A stretch of 44,960 bases of DNA from positions 328,752-373,711 of the forward strand of contig NZ_LMUQ01000061.1 in NCBI RefSeq assembly GCF_009765865.1. The letters run 5' to 3'. The DNA comes from Acidisoma sp. L85. Lineage in GTDB: Bacteria; Pseudomonadota; Alphaproteobacteria; Acetobacterales; Acetobacteraceae. Of the stretch, positions 34,245 through 42,975 are shown in pieces. The stretch's first letter is position 1; every line of letters begins with the position of its first letter. The notes beneath the pieces were generated by a model. That model ran no database searches, was not told the DNA's origin, and saw nothing but the letters and a program-made list of their open reading frames with translations. A program made the translations under genes and the position numbers.

Positions 34245-34379
34245 CACGTCCTCGGTGTAGCCCTTCCCGCTGCTGCCGGCGTCCGGCTCGCGCTTTGGCT
34301 CACCAAAGGGTGGCTCGACCAGCAGGATCATGAAGCGGCGATCCGCGACAGGGAGAACAGCCACAGTCAATTCAGGCAT
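34167..34379 (-). CDS. hypothetical small protein
   Basis: 70 residues from the ATG at 34379, with GGAG a few bases upstream. It begins with two beta-like stretches (LTVAVLPVADRRFMILLVEP) and ends with a helical tail (DVLRMALAQRYGLSWPEIEE). No family recognised. An upstream in-frame start would add Arg-rich residues and lacks a ribosome binding site. It overlaps the tail of a doubtful plus-strand ORF. Confidence 0.5.
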   Translation of the reverse strand: MPELTVAVLPVADRRFMILLVEPPFGEPKREPDAGSSGKGYTEDVLRMALAQRYGLSWPEIEERIAAARA

Positions 34380-34549
34380 ACTCGCTCCATCAGGATGATT
34401 CTTGGGAGATCCTGCGCCGCGAATGTGACTGGCTGATTGCGGTCCTCTGCCGCGACGCCGCGACGCCGCGACCTGCGAAAAATTCATAGCCGCCGGCCTG
34501 TCGAGGCGCGGTATGCGTGCTCGCCGGCTAATTTCCGAGCGAGACCCCC

Positions 34550-35035
34550 ATGATTGACAGCACGCCCCCTGCCGTCCTGGTCCGCCCGGCGCAGTCAGCC
34601 GATGATGACCTGATCGCCAGCCATTTCCTGCGGATGTGGATCGACCTCGGGACTTCTGCCGAGGCTCTCGAACCCGATGGTCATGGGCGCGTGCTCGCCT
34701 TCATGGCGCAAGCTCGCGAGCAATTGGCCTTTGCCGCCTTTGTGGCGGAAGCCGAGGGCGCGATAGTGGCCTCGGCCTCATGCCAAATCCATCGGCCATC
34801 CTACCCCAACGTCTTCACGCCGGAGTTTCGGCGCGACGGCTACATCTGGGGTGTGTTTGTGGAGCCGGCTTGGCGCACGCGCGGGCTGGCCCGCCGCTTG
34901 ACGGAGGCCACATTGTTCCACCTTCGCGGGCTGGGCTGCGGCCGCGCAATCCTGAACGCCTCGCCAAAGGGCCGATCTCTATACGATCGGATGGGCTTCC
35001 AGCAGTCCAACGAGATGCGGCTTGAACTGAGATAG
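34550..35035 (+). CDS. GNAT family N-acetyltransferase
   Basis: 161 residues with the single-domain GNAT fold. Motif A, IWGVFVEPAWRTRGLARRLT, contains the acetyl-CoA pyrophosphate loop R-x-R-G-L-A; the later LNASPKGRSLYDRMGFQQS is motif B with the conserved Tyr. It transfers acetyl from acetyl-CoA to an amine of unknown nature in the cytosol. ATG start. It is monocistronic as far as can be seen. Confidence 0.88.
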   Translation: MIDSTPPAVLVRPAQSADDDLIASHFLRMWIDLGTSAEALEPDGHGRVLAFMAQAREQLAFAAFVAEAEGAIVASASCQIHRPSYPNVFTPEFRRDGYIWGVFVEPAWRTRGLARRLTEATLFHLRGLGCGRAILNASPKGRSLYDRMGFQQSNEMRLELR

Positions 35036-35289
35036 CCCGGCCTCTCAGGATGCCCCAGGCACCGGAAGAACGGCTTCTTCGTCCCTTCCGCCATAGCCGG
35101 ATCGCTGACCCAGGGATCGGCACTGCGGCTTGTGGCGATAACCGGGCGTTTTGTAGCAAGTTGTAACTTGGACAGTATCTCACCTTGACCTTACCGCCAA
35201 AGTGGTCAGGTTCGCCCGCGCCTCGAAAGTGCTTACGTGCCGCAAGGCTTTCAAAGGTGCCGCAACATAAATAGACAAGAGTGATCATA

Positions 35290-35466
35290 GTGAAATCGAA
35301 GTCTAAATTTCTGGTAGCCGCCGTTCTCTCAGTTGCGTTTGCTGGTGGTCTGTTCGGCTCGATCGAAACGGCGAGCGCGCAGTATTACTATCACGGTCAT
35401 CATTACCACCATCGGCACTGGGTAAAGGATCACTCCCACCCCCATGGCTACTGGGGCTACTACTAA
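35290..35466 (+). CDS. exported His-rich small peptide
   Basis: 58 residues from GTG at 35290 (a GTG at 35281 would add three). A signal peptide (KFLVAAVLSVAFAGGLFG, cut near SAQ) leaves a mature peptide of about 28 residues with nine His and several Tyr/Trp, arranged as HGHHYHHRH and HSHPHG. It could bind Ni, Cu or Zn in the periplasm; that is inferred from composition only. AAGAG precedes the start, and a strong hairpin follows at 35510-35538, so it looks like a short monocistronic transcript. Confidence 0.65.
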   Translation: MKSKSKFLVAAVLSVAFAGGLFGSIETASAQYYYHGHHYHHRHWVKDHSHPHGYWGYY

Positions 35467-35509
35467 GCCCGGCATTCCACCGGCCGCACTAGGCGTTACG
35501 CCTGGCGAT

Positions 35510-35538
35510 GAAGCCCCGTCCTCACCAGGCGGGGCTTC
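35510..35538 (+). terminator. terminator-like hairpin
   Basis: GAAGCCCCG and CGGGGCTTC form a perfect 9-bp stem with an 11-base loop, 44 bp after the His-rich peptide stop. There is no T-run, so it may act with Rho or as a stabiliser. Confidence 0.55.
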
Positions 35539-35716
35539 CGCGCTCAAACACGATGCGCCTTGTCAGGGCGAAGTGAGAGATGCCGACCTCCGTTTCGCCG
35601 CCGTTGAACTACCGGCTCGCGGGTTTGTGATTTCGGCTCAGTTTAAGGCTTAAGTCCAAGCTGCGCCGCACAGTGAGACTTCGTATGGCTTCCGCTTATT
35701 AGTTGGAGTTCTCCCG

Positions 35717-36064
35717 ATGAGCCGCCGTCTCGTCCCTGGCGTCTTACGTTTCTTCGCCGGTCTTGCGCTCGGAATCTTCCTGGTGGCACGCCCTCCTTAC
35801 CAAATTGCCGCCTATGCCCAGTCGGATGCACAATCGACATCGGATCCCCAAGCACCGGATGCGCAGTCGCCAGATACCGATGACGGGCCGGGGCTCAGCG
35901 GGGCGCTGGACCAACGGGTCGATGAGGACGGCAACCACCTTTCCGCCTCGGCGCCGAGCATTCCCACCTACGACCCGAATGCAGCCTCGGACGTTCCGGG
36001 AACCAGCGAGTCACCGACCACCTCCGATCCTGGCAGCAATGGCAGTGCGGATAGCTCAGACTAA
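35717..36064 (+). CDS. secreted, acidic low-complexity protein
   Basis: 115 residues. The N-terminal hydrophobic stretch (VLRFFAGLALGIFLVA) is a signal peptide or anchor, and the rest is Ser/Asp/Pro-rich (SDAQSTSDPQAPDAQ, PTTSDPGSNGSADSSD) and probably disordered. No family recognised. The ATG follows GGAGTTCTCCCG. A 7-bp hairpin sits directly after the stop. Confidence 0.6.
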   Translation: MSRRLVPGVLRFFAGLALGIFLVARPPYQIAAYAQSDAQSTSDPQAPDAQSPDTDDGPGLSGALDQRVDEDGNHLSASAPSIPTYDPNAASDVPGTSESPTTSDPGSNGSADSSD

Positions 36065-36069
36065 GGGTT

Positions 36070-36090
36070 CCGCGCTGGTATCGAGCGCGG
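36070..36090 (+). terminator. terminator-like hairpin
   Basis: CCGCGCT and AGCGCGG make a perfect 7-bp stem with a 7-base loop, six bases after the stop of the secreted acidic protein. No T-run follows. Confidence 0.5.
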
Positions 36091-36225
36091 TACTGCGCGG
36101 CCGCCAGATTCGTTACGAGACCCGCGTGATGACCGGCGGAGTTCTGCGGTGCGACCAAAATACTTCCACGTCAGCATGAATAGCCGCTAATTGATCCACA
36201 TGATGCGCCGCACTAAATCCCCGCC

Positions 36226-37032
36226 ATGACCCGTCTCCGCGGCGCCACATCGCAGGCTCCCCTTGACCTGATTCTCTCGGCCTATCTTGAGAATCATCCC
36301 AACACACCGGATCCGGCGCGCCTCAGGCAAGCCGTCGCCCAGACACTCGCGGAGCTTGCGCCCGGCTCCCGTGCACTGGCTGAAGCTTTGGCGCAGGCTG
36401 CCCACAGGCTCCGCGACACGACGCCGGCAATCGGGCAGCGAAACTCCGTAGCCAAGACACTGCAAGGTGCTGTGGCGAGCGTTGAGAGCGTCGAAGAAAT
36501 CGAATCGAGTGAGACCGTCGCACCCCCGCAGACGAGGCGGCGGGTGCGACGGACTGCTAGCCCGCAAGACCGCACGGTGGCCCAATCCGAGCTCGCATTC
36601 GAGTTCGAGCCCGAAGAGCGGCCAGCCGCTGGGTCGGACGAACCAGCCTCGCCCGTTGTGGCGCAACAAGCGGGCGCCAAGGCTGATGACCCACCCGATG
36701 CCGTCGCCTCGACCATCCTCGAGCCTGTTCCGGCAACCGAAGCCGAGACGGCCGAAAGCGCGCCTCGCAAGCGCAAGCGCCCATCGCGCCCGGCGTCTCG
36801 GCGGCGCAAGGGCAGCGTGGATGCCACAAGCGCCGAGGAGCCTGACATCGACCGGGCCGCCGCGACTGGTGGCGACAGTCACGAGCCCGAGTCGCAGGCC
36901 GAACCCGATAGTGACAGCGAGACTCAGCCTCTACGGCACACCGCCGAGAGTGTGTTTCAAAACTTCCCTCAGAGCGAAAACGCTCAACCCGCACCCATCG
37001 ACCGCACAGGTGGCGGGTCGGGCCGTCGGTAA
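36226..37032 (+). CDS. hypothetical protein with disordered basic/acidic tail
   Basis: 268 residues. Only the first 85 look folded (helical: PARLRQAVAQTLAELAPGS and RALAEALAQAAHRLRD). The remainder is Glu/Pro/Ala-rich with one Lys/Arg patch (PRKRKRPSRPASRRRKG) that could bind nucleic acid. No family recognised and no signal peptide. The ORF is long and intact, but its opposite frame is also open, so the call is moderate. Confidence 0.5.
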   Translation: MTRLRGATSQAPLDLILSAYLENHPNTPDPARLRQAVAQTLAELAPGSRALAEALAQAAHRLRDTTPAIGQRNSVAKTLQGAVASVESVEEIESSETVAPPQTRRRVRRTASPQDRTVAQSELAFEFEPEERPAAGSDEPASPVVAQQAGAKADDPPDAVASTILEPVPATEAETAESAPRKRKRPSRPASRRRKGSVDATSAEEPDIDRAAATGGDSHEPESQAEPDSDSETQPLRHTAESVFQNFPQSENAQPAPIDRTGGGSGRR

Positions 37033-37155
37033 GGAGACGAGTGACTTACCAGAAGCTGCTGGCCGCGCGATCCGCGAATGCCTTCATTCCACTGTCACGG
37101 CCACATGTGCCCGCGATGGGCTGACGTGCCGGGTCTGACAGCGTAGCCTCGCCGA

Positions 37156-38700
37156 ATGGATGCACGCAGCCAGCCTGGAGAACCCTCTCACCCGACGTAC
37201 AGCCATCCCCAGATACTGCGAGTCGTCGTCGGCATCATGCTGTGCATGCTGCTCGCGGCGCTTGATCAGACCGTTATCATCCCAGCCGTCCCGGCCATCG
37301 CGCGCGATTTGCACAGCTACGGGCATCTGGCCTGGATTGTTACCGCCTATCTGCTGACCTCGACCGCGGCGACGCCGATCTTCGGCAAGCTCTCCGACAC
37401 CTATGGCCGGCGCGCGCTGATTATCCCGGCCATCGCCATCTTCATTGTCGCGTCCGGGCTGTGCGCCATCTCCACGTCGCTGCCGGAGCTGATCCTGTTT
37501 CGCGGCCTGCAGGGTATCGGCGGCGGCGGCCTGTTCGCCATGGCGCAGGCGGCGATCGCGGATGTCGTCTCGCCAAGGGAGCGAGGCCGCTATCAGGGCT
37601 ATCTCGCTGGCACCTGGGCCTTCGCCTCGATCGCGGGGCCGGTGATCGGGGGATATGTCACGGATAATCTGAGCTGGCGCTGGGTCTTCTGGGTCAACCT
37701 GCCGCTCGGCCTGCTCGCAATCTTTCTTTGTGACCGCGCGCTCCGCCTGCTCGTTGTGGTTCCACGTCGCAACCGGATCGACGTGGTCGGCGCCGTGCTG
37801 TTGACCTGCGGCATCAGTGCGCTGCTGCTGATGTTGAGCTGGGGTGGCACCGCCTATAGCTGGACGTCGGCGCCGGTCCTGGTGCTGGGTCTGCTCGGGC
37901 TCTGTTTGCTTGGCGCACTTGCGGTCCAGGAAAATCGCGCCGCCGATCCACTTATGCCGCCGAGGCTATTTGCCAATGACATCTTCCTGGGCGGCGTGGC
38001 GGTCGCCTTCTTCGCCTCGCTCGGCCTCTTCGTCGGAACCTTCCTGCTGCCGCTCGATTTCCAGCTTCTGCACGGCTACGACGCGGAGACCTCGGGCCTG
38101 CTGGTGATGCCTTTCCTCGTGTCGAGCACCGCTGGCGCTTACCTGGCGGGTTCGCTCACGCGCCGCCTCGGCAAGTCCAAGATGATCATCGTTGCCGGTC
38201 TCTTCGGCGCGGCGCTGGGCTTCTTCCTGCTGGCGACGGGGGGCGCCAAGACCGGCGCGATCCTGATCATGGCCGAGAGCATTGTACTCGGCACTGGCAT
38301 CGGCGCTTGCATGCCGACAACCATCGTGGTCGTGCAAAACGCTGTGGAACGGCGCGATGTCGGCTCGGCGACCGGCGCGCTGCTCCTGCTGCGCTCGATG
38401 GGGGGCGCCTTCGGCAGCACCATCGCCGGTTCTCTGCTCACTCTTAGTTTCGGCAACGCGCTACGGGAATCTGGTATTCACCGCGCGATCGATCTCGGCT
38501 CGCTTAGCCAGGGCGCAGCCGCCTTTGCCGGCCTGCCTGGAGATGCGCGCAAGGTGGCGGTACGCGGCCTCGTATCAGGCTTCGGCCTCGCCTATCTGGT
38601 GAGCGGAGCGCTGCTGCTGGTCGCGCTCGTGATCGGCTTACGTCTCCGCGACCTGGCACTGCGCAGCGCTCCTCGCGCCGCTGATACCATTGGGCACTGA
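37156..38700 (+). CDS. MFS multidrug exporter, DHA2 (14-helix) type
   Basis: A 514-residue polytopic inner-membrane antiporter. TM1 carries ALDQTVIIPAVPAIARDLHS, motif A GKLSDTYGRRALIIP follows TM2, motif B is in LFRGLQGIGGGGLFAMAQAA, and motif C is GPVIGGYVTDNLSW. This is the EmrB/QacA-like branch that exports lipophilic drugs or organic acids with protons. It is not closely similar to the other MFS exporter at 20351-21739. ATG start. It converges on the VOC gene with 5 bp between stops. Confidence 0.92.
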   Translation: MDARSQPGEPSHPTYSHPQILRVVVGIMLCMLLAALDQTVIIPAVPAIARDLHSYGHLAWIVTAYLLTSTAATPIFGKLSDTYGRRALIIPAIAIFIVASGLCAISTSLPELILFRGLQGIGGGGLFAMAQAAIADVVSPRERGRYQGYLAGTWAFASIAGPVIGGYVTDNLSWRWVFWVNLPLGLLAIFLCDRALRLLVVVPRRNRIDVVGAVLLTCGISALLLMLSWGGTAYSWTSAPVLVLGLLGLCLLGALAVQENRAADPLMPPRLFANDIFLGGVAVAFFASLGLFVGTFLLPLDFQLLHGYDAETSGLLVMPFLVSSTAGAYLAGSLTRRLGKSKMIIVAGLFGAALGFFLLATGGAKTGAILIMAESIVLGTGIGACMPTTIVVVQNAVERRDVGSATGALLLLRSMGGAFGSTIAGSLLTLSFGNALRESGIHRAIDLGSLSQGAAAFAGLPGDARKVAVRGLVSGFGLAYLVSGALLLVALVIGLRLRDLALRSAPRAADTIGH

Positions 38701-38705
38701 CGGCC

Positions 38706-39074
38706 TCAGGCCCGTCCAGCCACTTCGCTGTGCTGGAGGATATTGACGAGACGGTTGAAGGGATCGCGGACGTAGAAGCGGCGTACGCCCCATGGCTCAT
38801 TCACGGGCCCATATTCCACCGCAAGACCCGCCGCGAGGACGCGCTGGTGAATCTCGTCCAGATTGTCGACCTCGATCGAGAGGTCCGGCACGGCTGTCCC
38901 GGACCCGCCTTCCGACGCGATGGAGATTTGCGGCGCGCTACGGCCTTCGCCGGCGAAGGTCATGATCCAACCGAAATCCATGACGATCTCTAACCCCAGA
39001 ATCGCGCCGTAGAAGCCCCGCGCGCCTTCAAGGCGGTCGCTGGCGATATTCGTAACAATACGTTTGACCGTCAT
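38706..39074 (-). CDS. VOC family protein (glyoxalase/bleomycin-resistance fold)
   Basis: 122 residues containing two beta-alpha-beta-beta-beta modules. Features are RIVTNIASDRLEGARGFYGA, SIEVDNLDEIHQRVLAAGL, GVRRFYVRDPFNRLVNILQH, the last with the typical D-P-x-x-R/N strand. The His metal ligand at strand 1 is replaced (IVTNIA), so catalytic metal binding is uncertain. Members include isomerases, dioxygenases and antibiotic-binding proteins. It lies divergent from the dienelactone hydrolase. Confidence 0.85.
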   Translation of the reverse strand: MTVKRIVTNIASDRLEGARGFYGAILGLEIVMDFGWIMTFAGEGRSAPQISIASEGGSGTAVPDLSIEVDNLDEIHQRVLAAGLAVEYGPVNEPWGVRRFYVRDPFNRLVNILQHSEVAGRA

Positions 39075-39176
39075 TTGCCCTCCAACCAGACCTCTGTCCT
39101 ATTCGCGCGTAGCTCGCCCCGTTGCGGAGAGCCGTGACCAAAGGCCAGATTGCCTCCGAACCGCACGAGGCCGACG

Positions 39177-39923
39177 ATGATCATCCGCAGCGACGAGACC
39201 GCCGATATCCCTGTGGGCACCACCGGGCCGATGCGCCTGCATCTGTTTCGGCCAGCGGTACCGGGCCGCTTTCCCGGCGTGGTGTTCTTCTCCGAGATCT
39301 ACCAGGTGACCGATCCGATCCGGCGCCTTGCCGCGCTGGTCGCGGGTCAAGGCTATGTCGTGGCGGTGCCCGAGGTCTATCATGAATACGAGCCGCTCGG
39401 CACGGTGCTGCGCTACGACGCGCCCGGAACCGATCGCGGCAACGCACTCAAAACCACCAAGCCGATCGCTGCCTTTGACGCCGACGCCGCGGCCGCCCTC
39501 GCGTACTTGCGCCAACACGAGGCCTCCACGGGCCGGCTTGCGACGCTTGGCGTATGTCTCGGCGGCCATCTCGCCTATCGCGCCGCCTTGAATCCGGCTG
39601 TCTCCGCCGCTGCCTGTTTCTATGCCACCGACATCCATAGCGGAACGCTGGGCTCGGGCGCGGGCGACGACAGCCTCGCCCGCATGGACGAACTCAAGGC
39701 GGAGGCGATGTTCGTCTGGGGCCGTCAAGATCCACACGTGCCCTTCGCCGGCCGTCAGGCGATCCGGGAGCGGCTGGAGGCAGTGGGCGCACGTTACGAG
39801 TGGCACGAGGTCAACGCCGCTCATGCGTTCCTGCGCGACGAGGGGCCGCGCTATGACCCGGCCTTATTCCTCCAGGCAATGAGCTGGATGCTTGCCTTGT
39901 TCCAGAGGACCCTGCAGGGCTGA
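39177..39923 (+). CDS. dienelactone hydrolase family protein
   Basis: A 248-residue alpha/beta hydrolase. The catalytic triad is visible: Cys nucleophile in GVCLGGH, Asp in GRQDPHVP and His in NAAHAFLRDE. Members open dienelactones in chlorocatechol degradation or act on other esters and lactones. The start is the ATG at 39177 with GAGG six bases upstream. No other aromatic-degradation gene is nearby, so the substrate stays open. It ends 7 bp before the convergent methyltransferase. Confidence 0.9.
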   Translation: MIIRSDETADIPVGTTGPMRLHLFRPAVPGRFPGVVFFSEIYQVTDPIRRLAALVAGQGYVVAVPEVYHEYEPLGTVLRYDAPGTDRGNALKTTKPIAAFDADAAAALAYLRQHEASTGRLATLGVCLGGHLAYRAALNPAVSAAACFYATDIHSGTLGSGAGDDSLARMDELKAEAMFVWGRQDPHVPFAGRQAIRERLEAVGARYEWHEVNAAHAFLRDEGPRYDPALFLQAMSWMLALFQRTLQG

Positions 39924-39930
39924 GCGACCC

Positions 39931-40773
39931 TCAGTCGGGCTTGCGCAGCACCAAGAGGCAGTATCGCATAGACCCGGTGCGGTAGGCTGCCAGCAAGCGC
40001 ACCAGAGTCAGAGCAAAGACCCTGTTTGAGGCGGAGCGTTCGGTGAGAAAGCGGCGATAGCTGGGATCGCGCGCCAGCTTCCCAGCCACGCGCTTGAGGC
40101 AAATCCACCAGGTCCGGCGAACTTGCCGGCTGATATCGCTCACAAGCTCGACGCGGAAACCCGCGCCCTCCGCAAGCGCACGATAATCGCTTTCGTCGCC
40201 CATGCTCGGCAGGCGGCCTTCGCGGCAAATGGGCTCCAACAGATGCCGTACCTCCCAAGTCTTGGGGTTGGGGCAGGCGAGCCAGGCGTAGATCGCGAAA
40301 ACGCCGCCGGGCTTCAGGGTGCGGAACGCCTCTTCGAAAAAGCGCTGCTTGTCCGGCATGTGCTCGGAACTCTCGATCGCGTAGGCGCGGTCGAAGGCTG
40401 CGTCGGGCAGATCATTCGCGAGCCAGTCCATCACCCGGATTGTGACGCCGGTAGCCGGCTCAGTTGCCCCGTAGTCTGCCTGAGCGGCGGAGACTGTCAC
40501 GCCCGTCACAGTGACGCCGCGCATTGCGGCCAGCCGCCGCGCTGTCGCGCCATAGCCGCAGCCGATGTCGATGAGAGACAGGCCCGGCGTCAATTCCAGC
40601 CGGTCGGCGAGACGATCGACCAGCGCCTCTGCCGCCTCGCGCGGCGTCTCGCGCCCGGTTTCCCAATAGCCATGATGCACATGGTCGCCCCAGATCTCCC
40701 GATAGAAGCGGTCGAGATCGTTGTAGTGAGCGGCGACGGCGGCCGTGGTCTGCAGCGTCTTCGGGAAGATCAC
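39931..40773 (-). CDS. SAM-dependent methyltransferase (tocopherol/CFA-like)
   Basis: 280 residues. The N-terminal YNDLDRFYREIWGDHVHHGY with the later LIDIGCGYGATARRLAA (motif I), ESSEHMPDKQRFFEEAFRTL and LKPGGVF match the gamma-tocopherol methyltransferase/UbiE-like group, which methylates hydrophobic ring or lipid substrates. The ATG overlaps the stop of the preceding methyltransferase (ATGA), so they are coupled. It is the last gene of the fetA-fetB operon. Substrate unknown; a lipid or polyketide is plausible. Confidence 0.88.
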   Translation of the reverse strand: MIFPKTLQTTAAVAAHYNDLDRFYREIWGDHVHHGYWETGRETPREAAEALVDRLADRLELTPGLSLIDIGCGYGATARRLAAMRGVTVTGVTVSAAQADYGATEPATGVTIRVMDWLANDLPDAAFDRAYAIESSEHMPDKQRFFEEAFRTLKPGGVFAIYAWLACPNPKTWEVRHLLEPICREGRLPSMGDESDYRALAEGAGFRVELVSDISRQVRRTWWICLKRVAGKLARDPSYRRFLTERSASNRVFALTLVRLLAAYRTGSMRYCLLVLRKPD

Positions 40774-41492
40774 GGGCGTGCCTGTGCGGGAGGCTTAATC
40801 CGGCCGACACAAAGCCGGAACGCCATATGCCAATGCACCTCGGCCGGAACGCCAGCGGCGGCAATCAAGCGCTGCCAATCCGCGCGCCGGAAGCTGCGCG
40901 CGATCGAGACGGTTCCGTCATAGCGCACAATGCGGTGCCATCCGGCGAGCCGTGCGAGCAAGCGAAAGCCGTAATAGGGAATGGCATGACGGTGCAGATC
41001 CGCCACGTACCACCCGCGCATGGCATGGCCTTCCAGCCAGCGCAGGAAAGCGACGACCTGATCGTCGTCGAGATGATGGGTGAACTGTGAACTCACGATG
41101 AAATCGGGCCTGGGCTGCGGCTCATAGTCGAAGACATTCCCTTGCACCCAGGCGATCTCGACATCAGCCGGCGTCGCCGCGGCCGCCGCGACCCCGCTGC
41201 GGCGGTTCAGATCGATCCCCGTCAGTCGCGGCCGCAACCCCCGCCGCTTAGCCCAGCGATCGATTGCCCGAAGCAGATCCCCGTGGCCAGAGGCGATGTC
41301 GAGCACGGAAACAACGGCGCCAGCCGGAATACCCCGCGTCGCCGCGTCCAACCAGCGCAAGGTAGGCCGATGCGTCAAGGTGAGGCGATTGAGGGTTTCG
41401 AGATCAGCCAGGCAGCGCGCGTAGTCCTCCGGGTTGGTCGTCTCGTCATCCATGACCTCGGCTTGGGTGCTTCGACGTGAGAGGTCCTGCAT
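40770..41492 (-). CDS. class I SAM-dependent methyltransferase
   Basis: 240 residues from the ATG at 41492; an ATG at 41453 with GAGG just upstream is equally plausible. Motif I is VLDIASGHGDLLRAIDRWA, and FIVSSQFTHHLDDDQVVAFL is the motif IV region. This type is often found next to type III polyketide synthase and FAD-oxidoreductase genes, neither of which is here. It lies 86 bp after fetB and is coupled to the second methyltransferase by a 4-bp overlap. Confidence 0.83.
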   Translation of the reverse strand: MQDLSRRSTQAEVMDDETTNPEDYARCLADLETLNRLTLTHRPTLRWLDAATRGIPAGAVVSVLDIASGHGDLLRAIDRWAKRRGLRPRLTGIDLNRRSGVAAAAATPADVEIAWVQGNVFDYEPQPRPDFIVSSQFTHHLDDDQVVAFLRWLEGHAMRGWYVADLHRHAIPYYGFRLLARLAGWHRIVRYDGTVSIARSFRRADWQRLIAAAGVPAEVHWHMAFRLCVGRIKPPAQARP

Positions 41493-41578
41493 GGCCGCGC
41501 TCGTTCCTGGCCGGCTGACCGCCGACGACTGCCTCAGTTGCACAAGCTCTGCGACCGCTGGCAAGACACGAGCCCGGA

Positions 41579-42373
41579 TCAGCCGGAAAGCCTGTCGAGC
41601 CTGAGGCGCTGACGGCTGTCGGTCAGCCGCCACGCGGCCAGGAAGGCGACGCCGACCGAGGTCAGACCGCTACTACCAGCGAGCAGGAACATCAGGAGGA
41701 TTTGGTATTTGACCGCCTCCACCGGGTCCATCCCCGCCAGGATCTGGCCTGTCATGATCCCTGGCAAAGTGATGATCCCCGCCGCCGACATCTGGTTGAT
41801 TATCGGCACCAAGCCCCGCCGGGCTGAGCTGCGAATGAGCGGACGCAGCGCCTCGCGATAGGTGGCCCCAAGAGCAAGCTGCGCCTCGATCGAAACCCGC
41901 TCATGCGCGGCACCCTCCAGCATGCTGTCGAGCGAAAGGCTTCCGGCGTTCAGCACGCTGCCCAGGATGATCCCGACAAGCGGGATAGCGTAACGCGGGT
42001 TCCACCAGGGATGCGGTTGGATCGCCGTGGTCAGCGCCAGCGCCGCCGTCACGCCCGTCGCCACGGTCACGACGGCCGCCGCGATCGCGTAGTTGCCGAA
42101 ACGCGCGAGGCGCCGCTCGGTCCGGGCACCCACCTCGCGGGAGGCGACCAGCGTCATGAGCAATACGATCAGCAACGTGACTACGGGCGAACCAAGCGAG
42201 AAGACCGCGCGCAGAACGTAGCCCACGAGCAGGAGTTGCACGACCAGCCGCACCGAGGCCACGGTGATCTGGCGATGCAGCCGCAACCCAAGAATGACCG
42301 ACAGCGCGCCGTCCAACAGGATCAGCAAGGCCGCCACGGCAAGGTCGCCCGGCGTGAGGAGGATGGGGGTCAT
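41579..42373 (-). CDS. fetB: iron-export-type ABC permease FetB (UPF0014)
   Basis: 264 residues with about seven transmembrane helices. Family blocks are VRLVVQLLLVGYVLRAVF, VGIILGSVLNAGSLSLDSM, EAQLALGATYREALRPLIR, INQMSAAGIITLPGIMTGQI. FetAB exports iron in E. coli and improves oxidative stress resistance; other members may move other substrates. The ATG overlaps the fetA stop (ATGA). The gene is followed by two methyltransferases in the same direction. Confidence 0.9.
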   Translation of the reverse strand: MTPILLTPGDLAVAALLILLDGALSVILGLRLHRQITVASVRLVVQLLLVGYVLRAVFSLGSPVVTLLIVLLMTLVASREVGARTERRLARFGNYAIAAAVVTVATGVTAALALTTAIQPHPWWNPRYAIPLVGIILGSVLNAGSLSLDSMLEGAAHERVSIEAQLALGATYREALRPLIRSSARRGLVPIINQMSAAGIITLPGIMTGQILAGMDPVEAVKYQILLMFLLAGSSGLTSVGVAFLAAWRLTDSRQRLRLDRLSG

Positions 42374-42975
42374 GCCGGGATCAACCGCCCGTCACGCATG
42401 ACCAACCGCTGATCCGCCAGGCGCTCGGCCTGGGCCGCGTCATGCGTCACGATGATGATCGACGTGCCGCCATTCAGCCGCTCGCGCAGAACCTCCTCTA
42501 CCATGCCAGTGCTTTCCGGATCGAGCGGGCCGGTCGGCTCGTCCAACAGCAGCACCGGCGGCTCCAACACGAGAGCGCGCAGCAGCGACAGCCGTTGTCG
42601 CTCGCCTGTCGAACACAGCCGCACCGCCTGTGCGAAAATGCCGGATCCCAGACCAAGCCGCGCCGCCAAGGCCAAAGGCGGTGCTGGCGAGAAATGCGCA
42701 CCAACGCTGTCGTGCCACCAACCCGAATCAGCCGCGCAATACATCACCTGCCGCCGCCACTGAGGTCCCGTCGAGCGCGAGCGCGCGACGCAATCGAGCC
42801 ACGCTTCCCCCTCATGAGGATCGAGATCTGCAATCATTCGCAGCAGCAGACTTTTCCCCACCCCGGACCGGCCGCTGATCGCAAGGCATTTGCCGGTTCC
42901 CACGGCAATATCCAAGGGACCAAGCCCCTCTCGGCGGAGTCCGGAAACCCGAAGCCGATCTTGAGGAACGTCCAC
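42370..42975 (-). CDS. fetA: ABC transporter ATPase FetA-like
   Basis: A 201-residue single nucleotide-binding domain. Walker A is GRSGVGKS, the signature is CSTGERQRLSLLRAL (the usual LSGGE is altered at the first residues but the ERQR part is kept), Walker B is VLLLDEPTGPLD and the switch His lies in IIVTHD. The length is short, as in FetA. It starts at GTG with only a distant GGG-rich site. It pairs with FetB, which it overlaps by four bases. Confidence 0.87.
   Translation of the reverse strand: MDVPQDRLRVSGLRREGLGPLDIAVGTGKCLAISGRSGVGKSLLLRMIADLDPHEGEAWLDCVARSRSTGPQWRRQVMYCAADSGWWHDSVGAHFSPAPPLALAARLGLGSGIFAQAVRLCSTGERQRLSLLRALVLEPPVLLLDEPTGPLDPESTGMVEEVLRERLNGGTSIIIVTHDAAQAERLADQRLVMRDGRLIPA

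Noticed and set aside
39931-41492. polyketide-type cluster suggested by paired methyltransferases
   Set aside because: No polyketide synthase or FAD oxidoreductase is present within the window.
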